Assembly (NCBI GenBank): GCA_046329575.1
Contig: JAXLUJ010000011.1
Span: 66,311-130,310, forward strand
Length of the DNA stretch: 64,000 bases
Source of the DNA: UBA1941 sp046329575
Lineage (GTDB): Bacteria; Bacteroidota; Bacteroidia; Chitinophagales; LD1
Direction of reading: 5' to 3'
Shown: one piece after another, positions 23,900 to 33,870 of the stretch
Position numbering within the stretch: the stretch's first letter is position 1
How the letters are laid out: the number at the start of each line of letters is the position of its first letter
The notes under the pieces: generated by a model
Database searches by the model: none
The model's input: the letters and a program-made list of their open reading frames with translations, nothing else
Told to the model about the DNA's origin: nothing
Translations under genes and position numbers: made by a program

Positions 23900-26800
23900 A
23901 TGAGGAAGTTATTTACTATGTTTTTGTTGCTTTTCTGTGGTTTCCCGGCGTTTCTGTCGGCCACCGTTGTAGTAAGCAATTCAAATTCAAACGGTTCGTA
24001 TGCTACGCTGGGTGCGGCATTCACGGCAATCAACGGCGCCAGCCAAACGGGCAAAAACATCACCATTGTGATATCGGGAACCAACACCGAAACCACTGCA
24101 GTTACGGCAACCGGTGCATTAGGTGTTTGGACGTCAATGACCATTACGCCCTCGGGAGCGGCAGTGGTTACCGGTAATTTGGGTGGAGTGCTGTTTACGC
24201 TTAGTGCTGTTTCTTCAGTAACTATTGATGGCCTGAACTCAGGTGGCAATTCGCTCACCTTTGAGAATTCAAATGCAGGGGCCACCTCATCGGTAATCTA
24301 TCTCACCAATGGGGCCAATAAAATCCGCATTCTCAATTGTATTCTTAAAGGCTCAAATACCAATGCGGCTGCCGCAACCAGCGGTGCGTTGTACGTTTTA
24401 GGCGGCAGTACGGCTACTTTGGGCAACAATAATAACTCGTTAATTAACTGTGAGCTTACCGCTTCAGGCAGTAACTTCCCTTACGTAGGTGTTTTTTCGG
24501 CAGGCAGTACATCTAAATTGAATACGAACGATTCTATCATTGGATGTTCTTTTCATGATATTTTCAACACCACTGGATCGCTGATGAGCGGCATTTATGC
24601 GCTGCAGAATACTTCCAATATGTTCATTTATGGAAATGCTTTTTACCAAACAGCAGCGCGCTCCACTTCCAGTAGCGGCGCTACGCGCGTAATCAATTGG
24701 CAGGTAGCCAATGGAAACAATGTCATTATACGTAAAAATAGAATTGGTGGTGCTGTGGCCAATGGACAAGGGCTTACGGATATTACAGCCACGGCCGCAG
24801 CCCAATGGATCGGAATTTCTATTTCTACCATAACCACAGGTGGTAATATCATTGATAGTAATATCATTTCGAATGTGCGTTTTGCCACTCCGGCCGGAAC
24901 ATCCGGTGCCTCGGCTGGTTCCGGAACTCTGATTGGCATCACTACGGGTACAGCGCCTGTTCAAACCGTTTCTTATAATACCATACGCAATGTGATTTGC
25001 ACCGGCAGTAATACTACTGCTACGGGTACAGTTAAAGGAATTGATGTAGCTCCGGCAACAGGAGTTACGATGAATGTAGAATACAATACGATCGATTCCC
25101 TGTTTGCTTTAGGAACGGGCGCATCGGTAGCGCACAATTGCCGCGGCATCATGACCGTTGGCGCCGGAACAGTAAATGTGCGGTACAATAAAATCGGAAC
25201 ACAATTCTCAAACAGTATTCGCGCCGGCGCTGTTGGTCATGGCACCAACACGCAGGAAGCGGAAGGTATTTATCTGGCCGGAACGAATGCTATTGTTTGT
25301 CAGTACAACGAAGTTGCCAATGTGCTGAATACGGCCAGCACTTCCGGACCTCAGAATATTGTTCGCGGTATTGAAGTGTTATCAAGCACTTCAGGCGCTG
25401 CTATCGATGTTTCATTTAACCGTGTTCACGATATTGTAACCGCCTGTTCGAATACTTCAACTACCGTACACAACTGCGTAGGCATCGGTATTCCGGTGAA
25501 TAGCGGGCCAACCATAACCTTAAGCTATGATACCATCTATAATATCAAATCTGCTATTTCGGGCACGAAGTATATTTGCGGTGTTTACTGCCGCAACTCT
25601 ACCGCCGGAACGCAAAACATCAAGAACTGCCTGATTTACGGTTTGCGCGATACGGTAAGTGGAGGGGTGATTTGCGGCATTGCTTCTTCAGGCGCCAGCA
25701 CACTGAACATCTTCAATAACATGATCATTTTAGGTGTAGGTTTAAGTTCAGGAACCTATAACGGATTTTATATTTATGGCGGAAATCCATCGTTCGTTCA
25801 TAACAGCATTTACATAGGTGGAAGCGGCGGCACCAGTTCTTGTATCAGCATGCCATTCTTAAATAGTTTTCCGGCAACATTTACAGTAAAGAACAACATC
25901 CTGATGAATGTGCGCAAAACCGGAACACACATCGCCATTGGTACTACATCCTTCAGTAATTTTGTATGTGACTACAATGATGTCATTACGGCCGCCACGC
26001 CAATATGCAAAGGAGGATCCCTGCTAACCACCAATTATAACACTATGACCGACTGGCAAACTGCCGGTCAGGATGCTCATGGTGTAAATAAATACGTTCA
26101 GTTCGTTGACAGTTCGCGCGATCTTCACCTGAATACGGCATTGAATTGTTTTCTTAACGGCAATGCGCAATATCTGGCAGCATTTGCAACAGATATTGAC
26201 GGACAGGCTCGTCCAAATGCAGCACCACCATCAGGTCCGGATATTGGCGCTGATGAATTTGTGTATGTAAAACCAACCATCAGTCTGGCTTTCGCTTCCA
26301 ATCCGGCGTGCGTAAGTTCTTCCGAAACGGTTACAATAACAACTTCAGCGTACCAACCCACTTATAGCTATACCACACCAAGTTTGTTCAATCCGGGAAA
26401 TGTTGCCGCTTATACATTTAACGGAGTGGCATTTTCTGATTCTGGCCATTATGTAATCACCGCCACCGATCCCACAGGATGCAGTGTTTCGGCTGATAGT
26501 ATTTTGAAAGTACAAACCTGTACTTCTACATGGACCGGAACCTCCAGCGCCAACTGGAATACGGCTGCCAACTGGTCGCCGGCGTTTGTACCGAATAATT
26601 GCGGCAGTAACGTAACCATCCCTTCGGGAACGCCGTTCGCGCCAACCATTAGTGCAAGCGACGTTAGCGTTGGGGATATTTCAGTAGCAGCGGGAGCGGG
26701 AATTACCTTAAATGGAAAAAATCTTAGCGTATGCGGCAATTGGAATGGCGGAAGTGGCAGTGCAGCGAATACGGTGGGAAGTGGCCGTGTGATTCTTCAG

Positions 26801-28393
26801 GGAACCGGATCAACGGTGAGCGGCGAAACAGAATTCCAGTATCTTCAAATTAATTCTTCCTCATCAGTAACCATAAATAGTGGGGCAACAGTGGTGATGG
26901 ATAGCCTGCTGGAATTAAAATCAGGAACGCTTGCAAACAACGGTACACTTCGTTTTGTGAGCACTGCCATTGACAACTGTGCCATGGTCGATAATTTTTC
27001 TTCAGGATTCAACGGAACCCTTACGGGCAATGTAGAGGCGCAACGTTATGTAGGCGGTGGTGGAAACTGGCAGCATTATTTTAGTTCGCCGATCAATTCA
27101 GTTAGCGTATCGCAATTTGGCGCCAGCGGCACGGCCGGCTATTTAATACCAACGGCCAATTGCGATGAAACGCAGGCGCAGAGCGGTTCTCCTTATGGTA
27201 CCTTCTTCCGTTTTCATGAAGATGTTGCCGCAACATGTGCTTTAAAAGGATGGGAAGCCATCACCAGTGGAAATACGGATAACGGAAGGGGTTATTCGGC
27301 CTATCAAACCGGAAGTTCGGTTTTATCACTTACCGGGGCTTTGAACCAATCGGCATCCTATACCGTTTCGGGAATCAGCAACACCAATTGGGCTTCGCAC
27401 ACCACGCTTCAGGGCCGCACTTTTACCAGTGGATGGAATCTGGTTGGAAATCCTTACCTCGCTTCATTGCAATTGCAATCGGCGCTTCACAGTGCTGATT
27501 TCAATACTGCCGATGTTGCCGTTTGGAATGCCAGCGGCCCCTATGCGGGAACTTTTTCGCATTATAAAATGCAAGGTAGCGGCGGTGCCAACCCTGTGGC
27601 AGTGCTGGCTCCATTCCAGGGCTTTATGATAAACCGTACCACGGTCGGTTCGGGCACATTTACGTTTGCAAAAAGTGAATTGGTAACTACCGGAAGTCAG
27701 TTTGCAAAAACCAATGATGCCGTGCTGGAGCTGGAGGTAAGCGGCAATGGTTTCCGCGATATAACGCGGGTGGCTTTTAGTGCCGATGCCACAAATGATT
27801 TCGATAAGAATACCGACGCACACAAATTTCACAGTCAATTAGGGCATCCAACGTTGTTCACGCTTATTGGCAACGAACATATCAGCGGTAATGTGCTGAA
27901 AGAACTGGCTGCAGGCGAATCGATAGATGTGCCATTGCAACTGGAACCCGGAGCGGATGGCAGTTTTGTAATTGATGCAAAAGGGTTGACTGATTTAGAC
28001 CTTGACGTTACGTTGGAAGATGTGCTTACCCGAAGCCTGCAAGACTTGAACCTGGCGCCACGCTATGAGTTTTCGAGCCGGGCAACAGATAACTGGAATC
28101 GGTTTGTGATACACTTCCATAAGCGGGAAACTGCGGTTACCGGCATTACATCCGGTCAAATGAACGTTGTGAATGCATATATGAAAGGCAGTGAATTGAT
28201 GGTAGATACCCGGAATTGGACCGGTAAGTCAGAAGTGCGGATTTTTAATGTGCTCGGTCAGCCGGTAGTAACGCAAACACTTACATCAGGATTGCAGAAC
28301 ATTGCTGTTGAAAATCAGCCGGCCGGTTATTTGCTGGTGCAATTAAGAAATGAGAACGGCGCTGTATTTACCCGAAAAGTGGTAAAGCGCTAA
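23900..28393 (+). CDS. Giant T9SS surface protein with right-handed beta-helix
   Basis: Exported protein of 1497 residues. The ATG at 23900 is chosen because it opens a signal peptide (RKLFTMFLLLFCGFPAFLSA) and follows a -7 promoter element; the frame is open from 23846. Residues about 30-800 are rich in Asn/Thr/Gly/Ile repeats of parallel beta-helix type (NIIDSNIISNV, VSYNTIRNV). An Ig-like unit and an autotransporter-like strand region (TWTGTSSANWNTAANWSPAF, VTIPSGTPF) follow, then a module with FTSGWNLVGNPYLASLQ, and a type A sorting domain at the end (VRIFNVLGQPVV to TRKVVKR). It may be an adhesin or a polysaccharide-binding or -cleaving protein; no catalytic residues were recognised. Confidence 0.88.
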   Translation: MRKLFTMFLLLFCGFPAFLSATVVVSNSNSNGSYATLGAAFTAINGASQTGKNITIVISGTNTETTAVTATGALGVWTSMTITPSGAAVVTGNLGGVLFTLSAVSSVTIDGLNSGGNSLTFENSNAGATSSVIYLTNGANKIRILNCILKGSNTNAAAATSGALYVLGGSTATLGNNNNSLINCELTASGSNFPYVGVFSAGSTSKLNTNDSIIGCSFHDIFNTTGSLMSGIYALQNTSNMFIYGNAFYQTAARSTSSSGATRVINWQVANGNNVIIRKNRIGGAVANGQGLTDITATAAAQWIGISISTITTGGNIIDSNIISNVRFATPAGTSGASAGSGTLIGITTGTAPVQTVSYNTIRNVICTGSNTTATGTVKGIDVAPATGVTMNVEYNTIDSLFALGTGASVAHNCRGIMTVGAGTVNVRYNKIGTQFSNSIRAGAVGHGTNTQEAEGIYLAGTNAIVCQYNEVANVLNTASTSGPQNIVRGIEVLSSTSGAAIDVSFNRVHDIVTACSNTSTTVHNCVGIGIPVNSGPTITLSYDTIYNIKSAISGTKYICGVYCRNSTAGTQNIKNCLIYGLRDTVSGGVICGIASSGASTLNIFNNMIILGVGLSSGTYNGFYIYGGNPSFVHNSIYIGGSGGTSSCISMPFLNSFPATFTVKNNILMNVRKTGTHIAIGTTSFSNFVCDYNDVITAATPICKGGSLLTTNYNTMTDWQTAGQDAHGVNKYVQFVDSSRDLHLNTALNCFLNGNAQYLAAFATDIDGQARPNAAPPSGPDIGADEFVYVKPTISLAFASNPACVSSSETVTITTSAYQPTYSYTTPSLFNPGNVAAYTFNGVAFSDSGHYVITATDPTGCSVSADSILKVQTCTSTWTGTSSANWNTAANWSPAFVPNNCGSNVTIPSGTPFAPTISASDVSVGDISVAAGAGITLNGKNLSVCGNWNGGSGSAANTVGSGRVILQGTGSTVSGETEFQYLQINSSSSVTINSGATVVMDSLLELKSGTLANNGTLRFVSTAIDNCAMVDNFSSGFNGTLTGNVEAQRYVGGGGNWQHYFSSPINSVSVSQFGASGTAGYLIPTANCDETQAQSGSPYGTFFRFHEDVAATCALKGWEAITSGNTDNGRGYSAYQTGSSVLSLTGALNQSASYTVSGISNTNWASHTTLQGRTFTSGWNLVGNPYLASLQLQSALHSADFNTADVAVWNASGPYAGTFSHYKMQGSGGANPVAVLAPFQGFMINRTTVGSGTFTFAKSELVTTGSQFAKTNDAVLELEVSGNGFRDITRVAFSADATNDFDKNTDAHKFHSQLGHPTLFTLIGNEHISGNVLKELAAGESIDVPLQLEPGADGSFVIDAKGLTDLDLDVTLEDVLTRSLQDLNLAPRYEFSSRATDNWNRFVIHFHKRETAVTGITSGQMNVVNAYMKGSELMVDTRNWTGKSEVRIFNVLGQPVVTQTLTSGLQNIAVENQPAGYLLVQLRNENGAVFTRKVVKR

Positions 28394-28403
28394 AAAGAAA
28401 AGA

Positions 28404-28426
28404 GCCGGTGGGTGAGCGCCACCGGC
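28404..28426 (+). terminator. Terminator-like hairpin after the giant surface gene
   Basis: GCCGGTGG (28404-28411) pairs with CCACCGGC (28419-28426) around a 7-base loop, 11 bp after the stop. Only a weak T stretch follows, so termination strength is uncertain. Confidence 0.5.
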
Positions 28427-28527
28427 CTTAACCCTGAAAACTGAAAATAATATCAGCGCGAGCAATGTAAACCGGGTTTGAAGGTTTGTCAAGTTCCTGA
28501 TTTGAATTTCCAATTACATACGATGTA

Positions 28528-28775
28528 GGACTTGGTAAGTCTGACTTACGAAGTAGTACTTACGAAGTCCATCGGTTGGCGTGGATGTTGCCCCGCGGCA
28601 GCGGGCGCCAGGGCGCGAGCCTTTGGCGAGCGGTGCGAAGGAGGAACGACTGAGCACGGAAGCGATAGCGTACCCCGAAAGCACGCGGTTGCCGCCATCA
28701 TCAATAAAAAAATGCTCCGTTATGTTCACTTACGAAGTATCACTTACGAAGTAGAACTTACGAAGTCGGACTTCG
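28528..28775. repeat. Dispersed GC-rich repeat flanked by ACTTACGAAGT units
   Basis: The core (28587-28702) contains AGGGCGCGAGCCTTTGGCGA, GCGATAGCGTACCCCGAAAG and ends in GCCGCCATCATCAATAAAAA; near copies occur at 36262-36400 (minus), 37568-37682, 56136-56250 and 61032-61151. On both sides lie short units ACTTACGAAGT or its complement ACTTCGTAAGT (about 28532-28568 and 28728-28777), partly able to pair. Together they fill the 400-bp gap 28394-28801; I see no gene. Confidence 0.7.
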
Positions 28776-28801
28776 TAAGTCGCAGCAGGGTCAAATTCGA
28801 A

Positions 28802-29248
28802 TTATTTCACAGCGTGTGTACTGAACTGAAGTTTATAAGGAGCATAGGCTTTATCAACCAGAATAAGCAAAGCCGGGCGAAATTGCGCCGTGCTCTTTTC
28901 ACCGATCTTTGTTTCGAATTCAAAAAATAACATTCGTTTGGTGTTCTTTTCCAGTTTTTCAGGTAGGAACTCCGTAGGGGCATCGGTGGTGGACCCAATA
29001 ATGGCAATTACCATTTGCTTCGAAAAATCGATTGGCGTAGGCGCTCCGTTTTTACCCATCACGGTAGCCATACCAAATACGGCCTTAAACTTTTTAGCAT
29101 CGGTAAACTTCAGCACTTTTAATGGCGCATCGCGATAGGTGTTCTTTACAAAATAATTAGACGCGCGTTGGAATTCAACCGGCGTGCGGTTTTGGGCCTT
29201 AACACCAATGAAGGCCAGCACAAATAACAGGATGGTAATTTGTTTCAA
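28802..29248 (-). CDS. Small exported protein of unknown function
   Basis: A 148-residue protein with a signal peptide (KQITILLFVLAFIGVKAQ). The mature part has a beta-rich look (VIAIIGSTTDAPTEF, MLFFEFETKIGE, LLILVDKAYAPYKLQF) faintly like the PrcB C-terminal fold, but I cannot support that as a family call. It lies 33 bp downstream of... the RND pump gene on no shared strand break: both are on the minus strand, with the pump gene (29282-32686) upstream, so it may be the last gene of the efflux operon. Confidence 0.65.
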   Translation of the reverse strand: MKQITILLFVLAFIGVKAQNRTPVEFQRASNYFVKNTYRDAPLKVLKFTDAKKFKAVFGMATVMGKNGAPTPIDFSKQMVIAIIGSTTDAPTEFLPEKLEKNTKRMLFFEFETKIGEKSTAQFRPALLILVDKAYAPYKLQFSTHAVK

Positions 29249-29281
29249 AGCAGCTAAATTTTAATTGAATATAAATATAGC

Positions 29282-32200
29282 TTACAAATAGCCAATCAGT
29301 TTGCGAAAGCCCGGGAACCAGCGATACAGCCTTTCGCGGGTCTTATAACCCAAAATGTACATGGCCGGAACCACCAACAGGGTGAGGAATGTTGCCGCGC
29401 TCAACCCGAATATCATAGTCCATGCCAGCGGCCCCCAAAAGGCTACGTTATCGCCGCCCAAATAGAAATGTGGTTTGAATTGCGAGAATAAGGTTTCAAA
29501 ATCGAGATTCAGACCTATGGCCAATGGAATAAGACCCAAAATGGCCGACATGGCCGTGAGAATTACCGGCGTGATACGGGTAGCTCCGCCTTCAATAACG
29601 GCATCTTCAACAGTTAACCCGCGCTGCCGCAATTCATCAATAAATTCAATAAGCAGAATGCCATTTCGAATCACAATACCGGCCAGTGAGAAGAATCCTA
29701 CACCCGTCATAACAATCGAGAACTTCATGTGGAAGATGGCATTGCCCAGGAACACACCGATCAGGCTAAAAATTACGGTTGATGCAATGATGATTGGTTT
29801 AATTGCCGAATTGAACTGGAACACCATAATCATGAACATCAACGCCAATGCAATGCCGAAGGCGCTGCCGAGAAACGCCTGTGTTTCCATTTGCTGTTCC
29901 TGTTCGCCGGTCATTTTAATTTCATAACCTTCAGGAACGTTCACATTATCTAAAACCTGTTTTACCGAGGCTACCACTTCATTCTTCGCAAAGCCTTCTG
30001 ACACATCGCTCGACAAGGTGATCAGCCTTTTCTGGTTTTTACGATTGATTACACTATAGCTATTGCCGTAATGGATTTTAGCAATAGATGAAACCGGAAC
30101 CTGACGGAACGATTGGGTAGCGAAATCCATAAACGAAATGTTCAGATTAAGGAGTTTGTCGATACTGGTGCGGTCGTCTTCGCGCAAACGAAGCTGAATT
30201 GGCGCATCATCGTTGGCGTCGCGATACTTGGAAACTTCTTTTCCAAACAGGGCTGTACGGATTTCCACGGCCACTTGCGCGCGCGACAAACCTTCGCGTT
30301 GCAATTTTTCTTCGTCGAGATCTACCAGTATTTCAGGTTTAGAAATTTGGAGGTCGCTCTTCAACTCTTCAATTCCGCGAATGCCCGCTTTTTGAATGCC
30401 GGCCTCCACTTTGTGTTGCAAATCGAGCAGCACCGCAAAGTCGTCGCCATTAATTTCAATGTTCACCGGTTTGCCTACTGGCGGACCATTGCTTTCTTTT
30501 TCTACAGAAATCGATGCGCCGGCCACGCCACTTTTAAATTCGCCGCGAAGCGAATCGAGCCATAGGCTGGTACGTGGTTCTTTGCGTTCGAAGTATTTTT
30601 TGAAAGCCACAGTCACCTTTGATTTTTGCGGTGTGGCTACTTTGTCGGGATTTTGAGGATCGCCTGCGCCCAGGCCCACATTTGAAATTACAGAAGTAAC
30701 ATCAGGATTGTGCTGGCCAATAATTTTAAAAACGCGTTGTTCGATAAGACGTGTAACGCTATCGGTAACGTTGGCATCGGTACCCATCGGCAATTTGCAA
30801 TACACATACACAAAATTGGGTTCGCTTGTTGGGAAGAAATCGACCACCGGTTTCGAGAAAACAAAAACGAGAACGCTTGCAATCAACAAACCCACCGCAA
30901 TAAATGGAATAAAGATAGGGCGACGGCCTTTGATGAAAGCGCGCACCATATTGCGATAACCACTTACTACTTTCGGCCAAATTTTTTCCTGCCAGAAATT
31001 AATAGCTCTGGCAAAAGCAAAATGATAAAGCAATAGCAATATCATGCAGAAGATGGCGAAGTTGCCAATTCCATAACTGCCCATATCCAGAAAACGCTTT
31101 AGGGCATAGGAAACAAACACTACGATGCCTAGGAAAATAAATCCACCGCGATATTCTTTCAGCGATGCGGCGCCATTTTTATCGTCGCGCGACATAAACG
31201 TTACGGCAAAAACCGGGTTAATCACAAATGCTACGAACAAGGATGCGCCCAAAGTGATGATTAGAGTTAGTGGTAAATTTTTCATGAACTTGCCCACTAC
31301 GCCCGGCCAGAACAACAGTGGTACAAAGGGCGCCAGCGTGGTAAGCGTTCCGGCCAGAACCGGAACAAATACTTCGCCTGCGGCATATTTTGCAGCATCC
31401 AGAATACTCATTTCGGGATTCTGATGATAAATGCGGTGGGTATTTTCGATCACCACAATGGCATCATCTACAATAATTCCAAGTGCCAGAAGGAAGGAAA
31501 AAAGCACCACGACGTTCATGGTAAGGCTGAGGCCCGGCATTACCAGAAAGGCCACAAGGCAGGACAATGGCACGGCAAGACCTACGAAAAAGGCATTACG
31601 GAAACCCATAAAAAACATCAACACAAAAACCACGAGAATGAAGCCAATGATTACGGTGTTGATGAGATCGTGTAACTGAATACGTGTATTATCGGAAGTA
31701 TCGCCGGTAACTTCCACCTTCAAACCTGCGGGAAAGCGATTGAGTTTGTAATCGTCCAGCGTTTCGTAAATCTGATCGGTAGCATTCAGAAGATTTTCGC
31801 CGGTGCGTTTGATCACATTTAAGGTAATTACGGTTTTTCCACCCAGCCGCGCGAAGTCTTGTTTATCGGCATACCAATCCCGCACCTGAGCGATATCTTT
31901 AATAAACACCGGATTTCCTGTAAACGAGCGTACCACAATGTTTCCGATATCTTCCGGATTTTTGAACTCGCCGGTAACGCGCAGGTTTCTGCGCAATTCG
32001 CCCACGCGCAATTCGCCGCCGGAAATGTTGAGGTTCTCGCGAGCGATGGCGTTTTCAATATCCATGAACGAAATTCCGGAGGCCGTCATTTTGTACATAT
32101 CTACATTCACCTGCACTTCGCGCTTGTAGCCGCCTATGATATCTACGCGGGTAATTTCTTTTTGCGATTCGATTTTGTCCTGAAGGTCTTCGGCGTACTT

Positions 32201-32686
32201 TTTCAGTTGCGCCAAAGGAATATCGCCCGCCAAATTGATGTTCATGATGGGCAATTCTGAAATGTCGAATTCCTGAATTTGCGGATCCGTTTTCAGATCG
32301 TCGGGAAGATCTTTCTTCCCTTTATCGATGGCATCTTTTACTTTTTGTTTACATACACGAGGATCCTGATCGGTATTGAACTCGGCCATGATGAGGCAGA
32401 AATCGCTCATCGAATTGCTGGTCACTTTTTTAATACCCGAGATCGACTTCAATTGTTTTTCGAGCGGTTTGGCAATCAGGTTCTCGATATCTTCAGGAGA
32501 TGCGCCCGGGTAAATGGTTGCCACCGAAATGGTTGGCACTACTACATCCGGGAACAGTTCCTTGGGCAGGCGCTCATAGGTTACATAACCCCAAATGGTG
32601 ATGATGAGTGTGAAAACATAAATGCTGGTGCGGTTTCGGATACACCAACTGGTAAAACTCAATTCTTTAAAATGCTCGCCCGTCAT
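29282..32686 (-). CDS. RND efflux pump inner-membrane transporter (HAE1-type)
   Basis: Proton-driven efflux pump of the inner membrane that passes substrates to an outer-membrane channel. The 1134-residue protein has the RND plan of 12 membrane helices with two large periplasmic loops: first helix near RNRTSIYVFTLIITIWGYVT, the ATIYPGASPEDIENLIAKPL porter motif, and the helix 4 proton-relay aspartate pair in LALGIIVDDAIVVIENTH. An extra hydrophobic insert after the first half (GFIFLGIVVFVSYALKRFLD) is not in AcrB. Substrate could be drugs, lipids or metals. It is 28 bp downstream of the adaptor gene in a tetR-tolC-adaptor-pump order. Confidence 0.95.
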   Translation of the reverse strand: MTGEHFKELSFTSWCIRNRTSIYVFTLIITIWGYVTYERLPKELFPDVVVPTISVATIYPGASPEDIENLIAKPLEKQLKSISGIKKVTSNSMSDFCLIMAEFNTDQDPRVCKQKVKDAIDKGKKDLPDDLKTDPQIQEFDISELPIMNINLAGDIPLAQLKKYAEDLQDKIESQKEITRVDIIGGYKREVQVNVDMYKMTASGISFMDIENAIARENLNISGGELRVGELRRNLRVTGEFKNPEDIGNIVVRSFTGNPVFIKDIAQVRDWYADKQDFARLGGKTVITLNVIKRTGENLLNATDQIYETLDDYKLNRFPAGLKVEVTGDTSDNTRIQLHDLINTVIIGFILVVFVLMFFMGFRNAFFVGLAVPLSCLVAFLVMPGLSLTMNVVVLFSFLLALGIIVDDAIVVIENTHRIYHQNPEMSILDAAKYAAGEVFVPVLAGTLTTLAPFVPLLFWPGVVGKFMKNLPLTLIITLGASLFVAFVINPVFAVTFMSRDDKNGAASLKEYRGGFIFLGIVVFVSYALKRFLDMGSYGIGNFAIFCMILLLLYHFAFARAINFWQEKIWPKVVSGYRNMVRAFIKGRRPIFIPFIAVGLLIASVLVFVFSKPVVDFFPTSEPNFVYVYCKLPMGTDANVTDSVTRLIEQRVFKIIGQHNPDVTSVISNVGLGAGDPQNPDKVATPQKSKVTVAFKKYFERKEPRTSLWLDSLRGEFKSGVAGASISVEKESNGPPVGKPVNIEINGDDFAVLLDLQHKVEAGIQKAGIRGIEELKSDLQISKPEILVDLDEEKLQREGLSRAQVAVEIRTALFGKEVSKYRDANDDAPIQLRLREDDRTSIDKLLNLNISFMDFATQSFRQVPVSSIAKIHYGNSYSVINRKNQKRLITLSSDVSEGFAKNEVVASVKQVLDNVNVPEGYEIKMTGEQEQQMETQAFLGSAFGIALALMFMIMVFQFNSAIKPIIIASTVIFSLIGVFLGNAIFHMKFSIVMTGVGFFSLAGIVIRNGILLIEFIDELRQRGLTVEDAVIEGGATRITPVILTAMSAILGLIPLAIGLNLDFETLFSQFKPHFYLGGDNVAFWGPLAWTMIFGLSAATFLTLLVVPAMYILGYKTRERLYRWFPGFRKLIGYL

Positions 32687-32714
32687 AGTCGCTGATATTT
32701 AAAATAAAACAGGT

Positions 32715-33851
32715 TTAGAAGCTGATCCGCTGACCATCTACTACCTCGCTAAAGCCGAATGAAATCACTTTATCGCCGGCCTGAAGTCCTTGCTCGATCA
32801 CCGTTTTGCCGTTGTAGCTGGCGCCTGATTTCACCATGCGTTTGGTGGCGCGGCCATTCTCGGCTACCAAAAGATATTCCTGCCCATCATCCGTTTTCTG
32901 AATCACATTGGTTGGAACTACTAATGCGTTGGCAATGTTCTCGTCTTTAATCATCAACTGCGCCAGCATGTTGGCTTTGTAATCGGCACTGCTGTTATCA
33001 AGCTTCACTTCTACGTTAAAGGTGCGGGTGGTTTTATCGATAACCTGACCTACATAACTAACGGTAGATTGAACGTACTTGTTGATATCGGGAAAGAACA
33101 CATCCACTTTATCACCGGTTTTCAGTTTTCCAATTTGCGAGTCGCTCAACTTAGCGCGAATTACTAAACGCGATGAATTCACTACGCGAACACCAGGCAT
33201 GAGTTGTGACGGTGCGGCCATGTCGCCCAGTTTTATGCGAACTTCATCAACAGTACCGTTGATTGGTGATTTCGCTTTGGTCATTTCGATGGTGGCTCGT
33301 AAAGTTTGAATTTGTTTTTCAGCAGCTTCCTTATTGGTCTTGGCCTGCAACAATTGGATTTCACTTCCAATGTTCTGGCTCCAGAGGCGCTCTTGTTTTT
33401 CGTAGGCCGTGCGTGCCAGATTAGCCTGTGTTTCCACAATAGAAACTTGCTTTTCGTAAGTACTGGCATCGGTAGTAAAAAGCGTTTGGCCCACGCTAAC
33501 GCGGTCGCCTTCCTTCACAAAAATATTCGTAACAATGCCCGGCATTTGTTGCAACACCAGTACGTTCTGTGCGGCATCTACCTGACCCTGAACTTCCAAT
33601 TTGTGTTCGAAGTTAATTGGCGCTACTGTATCTACGCCAACCAATTTAGGCTTGGCTTCGGTTTTACTACCCGGATCCAGTTTTGCGATTTCTTTTTCCA
33701 GCAAACGAATCTGCTCTTCGGTATGGCGTTGTGTTTCGCGCAGTTCTGTTAGTTTTTTCTTCTTGGCGGTTACATCATTCGGATTTTCACTGCATGCCGT
33801 AGTGAGCGCTAATGCAAGTAATGCCGTAATGGAGAGAGAAACGTATTTCAT
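32715..33851 (-). CDS. RND efflux periplasmic adaptor lipoprotein
   Basis: Membrane-fusion protein of 378 residues that bridges the RND pump and TolC-like channel. A lipoprotein signal is visible (LLALALTTAC, Cys20), followed by a predicted coiled coil (KKKKLTELRETQRHTEEQIR). The lipoyl half-motif NVLVLQQMPGIVTNIFVKEG, a helical hairpin (about 120-190), and the barrel domain (INGTVDEVRIKLGDMAAP) are in the usual order. Lies between the channel and pump genes of the operon. Confidence 0.93.
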   Translation of the reverse strand: MKYVSLSITALLALALTTACSENPNDVTAKKKKLTELRETQRHTEEQIRLLEKEIAKLDPGSKTEAKPKLVGVDTVAPINFEHKLEVQGQVDAAQNVLVLQQMPGIVTNIFVKEGDRVSVGQTLFTTDASTYEKQVSIVETQANLARTAYEKQERLWSQNIGSEIQLLQAKTNKEAAEKQIQTLRATIEMTKAKSPINGTVDEVRIKLGDMAAPSQLMPGVRVVNSSRLVIRAKLSDSQIGKLKTGDKVDVFFPDINKYVQSTVSYVGQVIDKTTRTFNVEVKLDNSSADYKANMLAQLMIKDENIANALVVPTNVIQKTDDGQEYLLVAENGRATKRMVKSGASYNGKTVIEQGLQAGDKVISFGFSEVVDGQRISF

Positions 33852-33870
33852 GGCTTTGATTTCTTTTTAA

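Noticed and set aside
28532..28930. 132-residue plus-strand frame across the repeat
   Set aside because: It reads through the GC-rich repeat and the antisense of the gene at 28802; no start signal or protein-like composition.
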